NCBI GenBank assembly: GCA_031281335.1 | Contig: JAITFM010000123.1 | Coordinates: 1 to 7,359 of the forward strand | DNA length: 7,359 bases | Source: Rickettsiales bacterium | Lineage (GTDB): Bacteria; Pseudomonadota; Alphaproteobacteria; Rickettsiales; Anaplasmataceae | Direction: 5' to 3' | Shown: positions 1 through 5,399 of the stretch, piece after piece | How positions within the stretch are numbered: position 1 is the stretch's first letter | Layout: every line of letters starts with the position of its first letter | The notes under the pieces: generated by a model | What the model saw: the letters and a program-made list of their open reading frames with translations, nothing else | Databases searched by the model: none | What the model was told of the DNA's origin: nothing | Program-made: the position numbers and the translations under genes

Positions 1-1
1 T

Positions 2-604
2 ACTAAAGATATTACCTCTGGTACAGGTCTTGGTCTTTCCACTGTATATGGTATTATTAAACAAACTGAAGGGTATATCTATGTTGCTAGTGAGGTAAAT
101 CATGGGACTAAATTTAGCATATTTTTGCCTATGGTTTACATATCAGATGAAAACCATAGAGAGGAAAGCAGCGAAGAAATAGAGAAACCAGTAGTAAATG
201 AAGTTAAAAGCAATGGTACAATCTTATTGATCGAAGATGAAGATTCGGTAAGAGAATTCACTACTAAAGCATTACAAAGAAAAGGGTTTGATGTAATAGA
301 AGCTAGCACGGGCAACAAGGCATTGGAAATGATAAGCGAAAAAAGTTTACACATAGATCTAATAATCACTGATGTGATTATGCCAGAAGTTAGCGGCCCA
401 GAGATAGTCAAAGAAGCCTTAATTCACAGACCAGGTATCAATGTCATTTTTATTTCTGGATATGCGGAAGATGCATTTTTGAAGAATGACACCATTAATG
501 TGGAAGATTTCCACTTCTTACCAAAGCCATTCACCCTAAATGAATTGGGAAACAAAGTGCAAAGTGTACTACACAAAGAAAAAAAACAGTTTAATTTTAG
601 GTAA
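2..604 (+). CDS. cckA: CckA-like hybrid histidine kinase, C-terminal part (5' end outside window)
   Basis: This is the last 200 residues of a hybrid sensor kinase; the reading frame is already open at the window edge. Residues 7-40 carry the G2 box of the HATPase domain (GTGLGLSTVYGIIKQ) and the closing strand ending in FSIFLP. An acidic linker follows (about 45-70), then a complete receiver domain (about 72-195). The receiver has the acidic pocket E78-D79-E80, phosphoacceptor D124 in the ITDVIMPE motif, the switch serine S152 and the conserved lysine K175 in LPKPF. This order, with the GLS-VYGI-KQ signature, is typical of alphaproteobacterial CckA. CckA passes phosphate through ChpT to the cell-cycle regulator CtrA and sits in the inner membrane. 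The sensor, dimerisation helix and phosphorylated histidine lie upstream of the window, so CckA rather than another hybrid kinase is a family inference. It ends 72 bases before parA. Confidence 0.85.
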   Translation, partial: TKDITSGTGLGLSTVYGIIKQTEGYIYVASEVNHGTKFSIFLPMVYISDENHREESSEEIEKPVVNEVKSNGTILLIEDEDSVREFTTKALQRKGFDVIEASTGNKALEMISEKSLHIDLIITDVIMPEVSGPEIVKEALIHRPGINVIFISGYAEDAFLKNDTINVEDFHFLPKPFTLNELGNKVQSVLHKEKKQFNFR

Positions 605-676
605 CAAAAAAATTTTCTAATGCAAAAATTTCTAGCATATATACAATAGAGTTATTTTATACGTAAGATAAAAGGC

Positions 677-1519
677 GTGAGCAAGGTTATTGCAATAGTA
701 AACCAAAAGGGTGGAGTTGGTAAAACTACAACTAGTATAAACTTATCGACGGCCTTTGCTGCTGTAGGAAAAAGTACTTTACTGGTAGATCTTGACCCTC
801 AAGGAAACGCTAGCACCGGGCTTGGGATTTCTTATCGTAGCAGGGAAGAAAAAAATATATATAAAATATTACTAAGTAGTGAAAATAAACTGATAGGATC
901 AGCAATTTTCGATATAAAGGAAATTCCAAATTTGTCGCTAATTTCGTCAGTGGTTGATTTATCAGCTGCAGAAATCGAATTATCACAGCTTGAACGAGGA
1001 AAATTTGTTTTAAAAAGCGCATTAGAAAAAATACGCGACAATTATGAGTACATAATTATTGATTGTCCTCCATCACTTGGTTTGCTTACCATTAATGCAT
1101 TGACCGCTGCTGATTCTATTATTGTTCCTCTTCAGTGTGAATTTTTTGCTCTGGAGGGACTGAGTCATCTAGTTAAAACTGTGGAGCTAATAAAAAGAAA
1201 TAACTTAAACCCTTGCCTGGTAATAGAAGGGATATTGCTCACAATGTATGATAAGCGCAACAAGCTTAGCGAACAGATCAAAAATGACATTTGTCAGTAC
1301 TTAAATGACAAGGTGTATAAAACTATTATTCCACTATATGAGACCATCATTCCGCGTAATGTGAGATTATCGGAAGCACCTTCCCATGGCAAACCCGCTA
1401 TTGTATACGATCTTAAATGCCCTGGCGCACAAGCATATATAAGTTTAGCCAAGGAAATTTTGAGGAAGCATGCAAGCGGTTGCCAAGAGAAGAAGCTGGT
1501 GAGCGAGGGCATAGTATGA
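677..1519 (+). CDS. parA: Chromosome partitioning ATPase ParA (Soj)
   Basis: A 280-residue ParA/MinD-type ATPase that, with ParB bound at parS, segregates the replicated origin over the nucleoid. The deviant Walker A motif KGGVGKTTTS spans residues 11-20 with the signature lysine K11 and catalytic-site K16. The A' motif DLDPQGNAS spans 38-46, and Walker B is YIIIDCPPSLG with D129. There is no N-terminal helix-turn-helix, so this is the short chromosomal type rather than a plasmid type Ia ParA. The start is a GTG; it gives the standard MSKVIAIVNQKGG N-terminus. The purine stretch AAAAGG sits only one base before it, too close for an ideal ribosome site, so initiation may be weak. The gene overlaps parB by four bases (ATGA), implying one transcript and coupled translation. 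The last 15 or so residues are poorly conserved and basic. Confidence 0.97.
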   Translation: MSKVIAIVNQKGGVGKTTTSINLSTAFAAVGKSTLLVDLDPQGNASTGLGISYRSREEKNIYKILLSSENKLIGSAIFDIKEIPNLSLISSVVDLSAAEIELSQLERGKFVLKSALEKIRDNYEYIIIDCPPSLGLLTINALTAADSIIVPLQCEFFALEGLSHLVKTVELIKRNNLNPCLVIEGILLTMYDKRNKLSEQIKNDICQYLNDKVYKTIIPLYETIIPRNVRLSEAPSHGKPAIVYDLKCPGAQAYISLAKEILRKHASGCQEKKLVSEGIV

Positions 1520-2373
1520 AGGATAATAGGCGCCTGGGTAGAGGTCTTGCTGGTCTTATAGGTGATAATTATGATAATAAAAATGGTCGGCAAGAGTATT
1601 TACCTATTTCACTACTGCACCCAAGCAAATTCCAGCCACGAAAGCACTTTGATGAAGAATCACTAAAAGAACTCGCAAGTTCAATAGAGAAAAACGGCAT
1701 TATACAGCCCATCGTAGTGCGCAAAGACTCAAATAATGACGGTTATGAAATAATAGCTGGAGAACGTCGTTGGCGAGCAAGCAAGATTGCAAACCTCGAT
1801 AGTGCGCCAGTCATTGTAAAAGATTTGAGCGACAAGGAGTGCTTGGAATTATCCATCATTGAGAACATACAAAGGCAAGATATAAATCCAATAGAGGAAG
1901 GTGAAGCATACAAAAAACTGATAGATGAGTTCTCTTATACACATGAAGAACTAGCCTCAGCTGTAGGCAAAAGCCGCAGCCACATAACCAATATGACTCG
2001 GATGTTGTTGCTCCCTGGCAGTGTGAAAAAAGTGATCAATGAAAAAAAATTGTCTATGGGTCATGCAAGAGCGTTGATTAATGTTGAAAACGCAGAAAGT
2101 ATTGCAGAGAAGATAATTTCCCAAGGCTTGAACGTTAGACAAACTGAAAAATTGATAAGAGACCTACATCAAAGTAGTGATAAAAAAGAACAAAAATATA
2201 CTCAAAATCAGGATATAGCAGCAATAGAGGACACTATATCTTCTCAACTTGGCTTAAAGATCAAAATTAATGATAACAATTCCAAGGGTAAAGTTATGAT
2301 ACGGTATAATAACCCAAATGAATTGGATTTAATATTAAAGATTTTGAATAGGAAACTTGAGAGCTGCCAGTAG
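1516..2373 (+). CDS. parB: Chromosome partitioning protein ParB (Spo0J), CTP-dependent parS-binding clamp
   Basis: A 285-residue ParB. The N-terminus MKDNRRLGRGLAGLIG is the usual chromosomal ParB opening and contains the arginine-containing segment expected to stimulate the ParA ATPase. The CTP-binding core follows: strand YLPISLLHPSKFQPRKHF (28-45), KNGIIQPIVVR (59-69), the GERRWRAS box (82-89) and ENIQRQDINPIEE (116-128). A helix-turn-helix for parS recognition is at about 142-162 (THEELASAVGKSRSHITNM). The C-terminal 40 residues end in a leucine-rich dimerisation helix (LDLILKILNRKLE). The start chosen is the ATG overlapping the parA stop. It has GAGGG at 1505-1509 six bases upstream, and the frame remains open 33 codons further upstream only as a parA shadow. 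No full palindromic parS copy (core TTTCACGTGAAA) is visible in this window, so the binding sites must be elsewhere. Confidence 0.97.
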   Translation: MKDNRRLGRGLAGLIGDNYDNKNGRQEYLPISLLHPSKFQPRKHFDEESLKELASSIEKNGIIQPIVVRKDSNNDGYEIIAGERRWRASKIANLDSAPVIVKDLSDKECLELSIIENIQRQDINPIEEGEAYKKLIDEFSYTHEELASAVGKSRSHITNMTRMLLLPGSVKKVINEKKLSMGHARALINVENAESIAEKIISQGLNVRQTEKLIRDLHQSSDKKEQKYTQNQDIAAIEDTISSQLGLKIKINDNNSKGKVMIRYNNPNELDLILKILNRKLESCQ

Positions 2374-2393
2374 AGTGAAAAGATAATCAACTG

Positions 2394-2568
2394 TTGGCGT
2401 CATCCAATAGAGACAAAAAAAAACTACTTGACAACTTTCGCCGTTACCCTTATTATAGTATTGGAGGTATTCAGTTATCTTCATCTGTGCAGATTAAACG
2501 ACAAGAGTATTATGGTTGGCGTCTTATGTTTAATTTTTTGCACTATGTGCACCTTATGTCTTTATTAA
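2394..2568 (+). pseudogene. Possible small two-helix membrane protein, frame broken at an A9 tract
   Basis: I do not recognise this as a named family. Reading from TTG 2394 gives MASSNRDKKK. At the run of nine A (2415-2423) the continuing frame is poorly hydrophobic and runs to 2609. The frame one base over instead reads two strongly hydrophobic segments, TTFAVTLIIVLEVFSYL and IMVGVLCLIFCTMCTLCLY, and stops at TAA 2566-2568. Removing one A joins them into a 57-residue protein with a charged N-terminus, a short basic-polar loop (CRLNDKS) and a cysteine-rich second helix. That topology is why I favour the joined reading. The second frame is also the frame of parB continued past its stop, but it has no start codon of its own before the A run. 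It lies 20 bases after parB. No convincing Shine-Dalgarno is present. It may be an inactivated gene, a slippage-rescued gene, or part of an interspersed intergenic repeat. Confidence 0.4.
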
Positions 2569-2624
2569 TTTTACCTAGACTTCTAGAGGTTTTTACCTAT
2601 ACAAGCTGAAACGCGCTTATAAGT

Positions 2625-2898
2625 CGTTTAAGACAGTATAGTACGCCAATTTGCAGGATTAGAGAGTGAGCAACTTCTACCACGGGGTTCTTTTGTCTTT
2701 TTTTCTGCTCAGTAAGTTTCTTAGCACTTAAGATAAGGGTCTGTTGCAGTTTAAAAGTCGCTAAATTGCAGCGTTTAAGACTTTAAAAAACGCCAATACT
2801 GAAAATAAATACCGACCAGGGTTCCTTTTGCTTTTTTCTCTATTTGGTAAATTTCTTAATGTTTAAGCTAAAGTTAGTTGCAGTTTAAGAGCAGCTAA
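2625..2898 (+). repeat. Two diverged tandem copies of an intergenic repeat
   Basis: Copy A (2625-2764) and copy B (2772-2898) share blocks in the same order: CGTTTAAGAC (2625, 2772), CGCCAAT (2644, 2791), a GGGTTC-TTTTG-CTTTTT block (2685-2700, 2819-2834), GTAA-TTTCTTA (2712, 2847), TTGCAGTTTA (2744, 2878) and GCTAA (2760, 2894). The offset is 147 bases before and 134 after a 13-base length difference lying between the second and third blocks. No open frame explains the conservation. The style matches the short repeats scattered between Wolbachia genes, but that comparison is from memory. The rest of 2569-2931 shows nothing else I can support. Confidence 0.7.
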
Positions 2899-2931
2899 TA
2901 CCAACCCTTGTAGGTTAAGCTATACTGGGAA

Positions 2932-3835
2932 CTACTGGCAGTGAATCTTATTTGAGTGGTAAGACGTTACTTCTTGAAGTTGTTTAACCTCAGCTTGAGT
3001 AAGATCAGTGGATTCAGATATTAAGTCAATAGATGCGCCGGCTTTAAGTATGTTCTCTGCTACTTCGATTTTTCCTTTAGTTTTTCCTTTCTCAATACCA
3101 ACTTCAACACCTTCATCAAATTTTTGGTTAAGACAGATCATCTTCACGTTTCTTATCTTGATCATACGTAAACCGCTCTTCTTCACTCCAATTGTATTGG
3201 TTCAACTCATCATAAGCCCTGCCAATAATCTCATCACTTCCTACTATTTTTTTCGGATCCTCTTCACTAGTTTCATTTGCATATTTAAAAAAATAGCACC
3301 ATTTTTCAACTATACTCTCTAATTGATCCTCTTTTGTTTTTGGAAATTTCGGTAGTTCTATAAAAGTAAAGTTAAAATCCTTTAGATCATGTTTGAAGGT
3401 TTTCTTATCAAGAGTAGCGTGATCAGATTTGTACTCTGGTTTATCAGGAAATAGAACAAAATCAGTGATGGCAATAAAGATAACTCCTTTGAGGTCTTGA
3501 TATCGGGCACCTATGTTAGCTTGGCTTGAATAAGCTTTAGCAGCATAGTATTGGGCGCGTTTTTCGAAACCAGTGGTTCTAGCGACCTGCATTTCGCAAA
3601 TAAATTGCACACCTGTAGAGTCTCTACATAATACGTCGACAATACTCTCTTTTTTAGCAGCAATTTCTGGGTCTTGAATAGGACTTAGAAAGGCTACATC
3701 CTCTATTTTAGCTTTATCAGTGCGACCTAAAATATCATTTAGAAAATGAATGAGAATATCTTTATTTTTCTCAGTACCAAAGATACGCCTAAAGGCGTAG
3801 CTGTTTTTTGGATCTAGAAACTTTGACAAAACCAT
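2932..3835 (-). pseudogene. Rpn-family recombination-promoting nuclease / PD-(D/E)XK putative transposase, frameshifted
   Basis: The first frame (3835 to 3128) gives 235 residues. It begins with FLDPKNSYAFRRIFGTEKNKDILIHFLN, the family opening, and holds the PD-(D/E)XK nuclease core with D67 in IVDVLCRDSTG and E81-x-Q83 in FICEMQ. It stops at TAA just after KKREDDLS. The next frame resumes at once with LNQKFDEGVEVGIEKGKTKGKIEVAENILKAGASIDLISESTDLTQAEVKQL, the charged coil and helix-turn-helix-like tail that normally ends these proteins, and stops at 2932. One extra base near 3128-3145 accounts for the break; removing it gives 300 residues, the usual family size. The nuclease core itself is intact, so a truncated protein could still be made. 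These genes are abundant in Rickettsiales, including Wolbachia. I saw no terminal inverted repeats flanking it. It lies opposite to parB and thiN. Confidence 0.9.
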
Positions 3836-3862
3836 GAGAAATCCACTTAAAAAGTATTAATA

Positions 3863-3891
3863 ATTATACACTATTTTTTGCAGATATTCAA
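3863..3891 (-). promoter_or_regulatory. Sigma-70-type promoter for the Rpn-family pseudogene
   Basis: Read on the minus strand, TTGAAT (3891-3886) is followed after exactly 17 bases by a perfect TATAAT (3868-3863). The -10 box lies 27 bases before the ATG at 3835, leaving room for a short leader with a weak GGA at about ten bases from the start. This suggests the broken gene may still be transcribed. Confidence 0.55.
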
Positions 3892-4330
3892 TTTTTTTGT
3901 GTCTGAATTTTTAAGCCTCGGATGTGTTGATCAAAAAAATGACCTAGCAGATGGCCTTAGAATAGCATTTGATACTTTAGACGCTTTTATACATCTTTTT
4001 GTAAATTCCTCTACAAAGCGCCTTAAAACCCCAGGCCATAAGCCTAGCAGCTGTAATAGATATCAAAAATACCTATTTTTGGTGTGGGAGGCTAATCTCC
4101 TAACAAAAGTACGAGCGTGAAAACTCAATTACGATTACCTACCACCGTGAGGACAGGTTTATTAACCTCCCACGTTTTACATTATAAAGAGCTTGAAGCT
4201 CAATATCAACATATTTTAGTGGCAAATTTATGTTAAAGTTATATCCTGTGTTTGGCAGCTTTGTTTATTATCCTGATAGTTTTTGCCAAGGCTTGTGATG
4301 CTTAGCAATATTGCCAATTAGTATAATACG
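3892..4330. other. Gene-poor stretch between Rpn pseudogene and thiN
   Basis: No convincing gene is present. An 80-codon plus-strand frame starting at TTG 3878 and ending at 4120 has no Shine-Dalgarno and no recognisable motif. The minus strand has a competing open stretch over about 3934-4062, and neither looks better than the other, as in non-coding or decayed DNA. A 22-codon frame, 4230-4298 (MLKLYPVFGSFVYYPDSF...), also lacks a ribosome site. The only structure is an inverted repeat, listed separately, and a small perfect palindrome GAGCTTGAAGCTC at 4189-4201. Confidence 0.5.
4084..4173. repeat. Imperfect inverted repeat, 13-base arms
   Basis: GTGGGAGGCTAAT at 4084-4096 pairs with ATTAACCTCCCAC at 4161-4173, 12 of 13 positions matching, with a 64-base loop. 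The loop is long and has no U-run after it, so this is not an ordinary intrinsic terminator. It may be the ends of a small decayed mobile or palindromic element. Confidence 0.45.
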
Positions 4331-5005
4331 ATGCAAAATCTACACGAAGCATTTCATGATCATGTACTGCACTGTAGTACACAGAAGCAATATCGTTCTA
4401 TTGTGGTGTTAAATGGAGAAATACCTGATTCATCGTTTTTTAAACGGGATATACCTATTATTGCTGTAGATGGAGGAGCAAATAGGCTTTTATCAATTGG
4501 TGTACAACCTGATCTTGTAATGGGAGATTTGGATAGCGTAAATCCGAGTTTACGTGCTAGTTTGAATACAATATGCCTGCCTGATCAAGATTACTGCGAC
4601 TTTTCCAAAACAATGGCCCGCTTAAAAACAATGAAGTTACTGCCATCGATAATAACGGGTATTACTGGAGGAGCAATTGATCACATACTGCAAAATATTA
4701 ACGTTTTTCTAAGTACAGGTAGTATCTTTTACACGCCTGCACCTCCCATGGTAGGATACATCTTAAAAAAAGGTATTACCCATTTTTCTCTGCCGAAAAA
4801 TACTAAAATATCCTTACTCGGTATACCGAGAGCTCAAATATCAACTAAAGGATTAAAATGGGAGCTATCTCTTGATAAGCTTGCTTTTCTAGGGAAAAAT
4901 TCTTGCTTTAATCGAAGTTTAAGCGATAGGGTATCCATAGAAGTACATAGCGGTATATGTCTAGCAACGGTGTATTTAGAAGCAGTAGATGATGCTGGAG
5001 GTTGA
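4331..5005 (+). CDS. thiN: Thiamine diphosphokinase (thiamine pyrophosphokinase)
   Basis: A 224-residue enzyme that transfers diphosphate from ATP to thiamine, making the cofactor thiamine diphosphate. Catalytic-domain motifs appear in order: VVLNGEIP (25-32), AVDGGANRLL (45-54), PDLVMGDLDS (60-69) with the metal-binding aspartates D66 and D68, DQDYCDFSK (85-93), matching the family DQD-x-TD-xx-K motif, and GITGGAIDH (110-118). The C-terminal thiamine-binding sandwich follows, with STKGLKWEL (171-179 region) and a closing IEVHSGICLATV strand pair. The length is normal for bacterial forms. The ATG at 4331 is effectively forced: a TAG lies just upstream in frame at 4319-4321, and no other start precedes the first strand. 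No Shine-Dalgarno is visible. A TATAAT at 4322-4327 abuts the start, which is too close to serve as this gene's -10. It stands alone with no other thiamine gene nearby, consistent with salvage of host thiamine. Confidence 0.93.
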   Translation: MQNLHEAFHDHVLHCSTQKQYRSIVVLNGEIPDSSFFKRDIPIIAVDGGANRLLSIGVQPDLVMGDLDSVNPSLRASLNTICLPDQDYCDFSKTMARLKTMKLLPSIITGITGGAIDHILQNINVFLSTGSIFYTPAPPMVGYILKKGITHFSLPKNTKISLLGIPRAQISTKGLKWELSLDKLAFLGKNSCFNRSLSDRVSIEVHSGICLATVYLEAVDDAGG

Positions 5006-5028
5006 GAGATAAAGCATAAACTTACTAG

Positions 5029-5154
5029 GTGAAGAAAAGGCAAAAAAAGCCCGTGTCAATACGTGAAGTTTTGCTGTCTAATGTTAAAAACCGTAGGCGC
5101 CTTTTGGTTTTTTCATGTGTATTAACGCTTAAGCCTATCAAAAGCTTAAGCTAA
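5029..5154 (+). CDS. Short basic reading frame, doubtful gene
   Basis: From GTG 5029 to TAA 5152-5154 this encodes 41 residues starting VKKRQKKPVSIREVLLSNV and continuing with a KNRRR patch and a short hydrophobic stretch (LLVFSCVLTL). It begins 23 bases after thiN ends. No good ribosome site precedes the GTG (only CTTACTAG). Both hairpins described for this gap fall inside or at the end of the frame, which argues that the DNA is a structured intergenic element and the open frame is incidental. No family is recognised. Confidence 0.15.
   Translation: MKKRQKKPVSIREVLLSNVKNRRRLLVFSCVLTLKPIKSLS
5086..5112 (+). terminator. Candidate intrinsic terminator after thiN
   Basis: AAAAACC (5086-5092) pairs with GGTTTTT (5106-5112), and the T-run extends to 5113. 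The loop contains the self-complementary octamer AGGCGCCT (5095-5102). The symmetric A-stem/T-stem form could stop transcription in either direction, ending thiN on the plus strand and the 421-residue gene on the minus strand. The stem has only two G-C pairs, so this is tentative. Confidence 0.35.
5127..5151. repeat. Perfect 8-base hairpin GCTTAAGC / GCTTAAGC
   Basis: GCTTAAGC, itself a palindrome, occurs at 5127-5134 and 5144-5151 with a nine-base loop, so either strand can fold an 8-base-pair stem. On the minus strand it begins right at the end of the TAG of a 10-codon frame. There is no T-run immediately after it on either strand. Confidence 0.5.
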
Positions 5155-5195
5155 TTATAAGCATAGTTTAGAATGCTGGACATAACGGTCCTCCT
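5151..5195 (-). other. Strong Shine-Dalgarno with 10-codon frame (leader-peptide-like or gene 5' remnant)
   Basis: On the minus strand AGGAGG (5195-5190) stands six bases before ATG 5183. The frame reads MSSILNYAYN and stops at TAG 5153-5151, next to the GCTTAAGC hairpin. This is the strongest ribosome site in the window. It lies about 205 bases downstream of the 421-residue minus-strand gene. It may be the surviving start of a lost gene, or a translated leader. A longer minus-strand frame without a start codon overlaps it, so chance is not excluded. Confidence 0.3.
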
Positions 5196-5343
5196 GTAAA
5201 TAAGGATTCAGAAAAGGTGCAGCCCTACACGCTACTTGCGGAGATACATCACACTTTTTACTGAATTTAACGGAAAGTCTGCAGACGAAGATAAATTTTT
5301 GAGCTCTAAAAATATCTCTAATTCTAATTATAATCAGGTTTAA
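5172..5343 (+). other. Possible decayed coding sequence, two frames
   Basis: The frame 5172-5264 reads NAGHNGPPVNKDSEKVQPY and then TLLAEIHHTFY before TGA. A second frame, 5230-5343, takes over with TLFTEFNGKSADEDKF and then LSSKNISNSNYNQV before TAA. Neither has a start codon. The amino-acid make-up looks protein-like and the handover between frames near 5250-5262 would fit a frameshifted remnant. The minus strand is also open across about 5160-5370 without a start, so the direction is uncertain. No family is recognised. Confidence 0.2.
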
Positions 5344-5399
5344 AAGGTCCGGAAGTAATTTTTTCTATGGCTATTCAAAAGAAGTTTGCTCGTTCTTAT

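Noticed and set aside
605..676. TACAAT at 642-647 as a -10 box for parAB
   Set aside because: No acceptable -35 at 16-18 bases upstream in this very AT-rich gap; too weak to list as a promoter.
2394..2609. 71-codon unshifted frame after parB as a real gene
   Set aside because: It lacks a ribosome site and its second half has less protein-like character than the overlapping hydrophobic frame; kept only as the alternative reading.
3878..4120. 80-codon plus-strand frame as a gene
   Set aside because: TTG start without Shine-Dalgarno, no motif, and it overlaps the Rpn promoter at its start and an equally open minus-strand stretch.
4252..4289. TTGGCA/TGCCAA inverted repeat upstream of thiN as a thiamine riboswitch
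   Set aside because: Six-base arms only, and none of the conserved THI-box features (such as the CUGAGA motif) is visible.
5053..5072. ACGTGAA at about 5061 as a parS half-site
   Set aside because: Only half of the TTTCACGTGAAA core matches; the left arm does not, so ParB binding is not supported.
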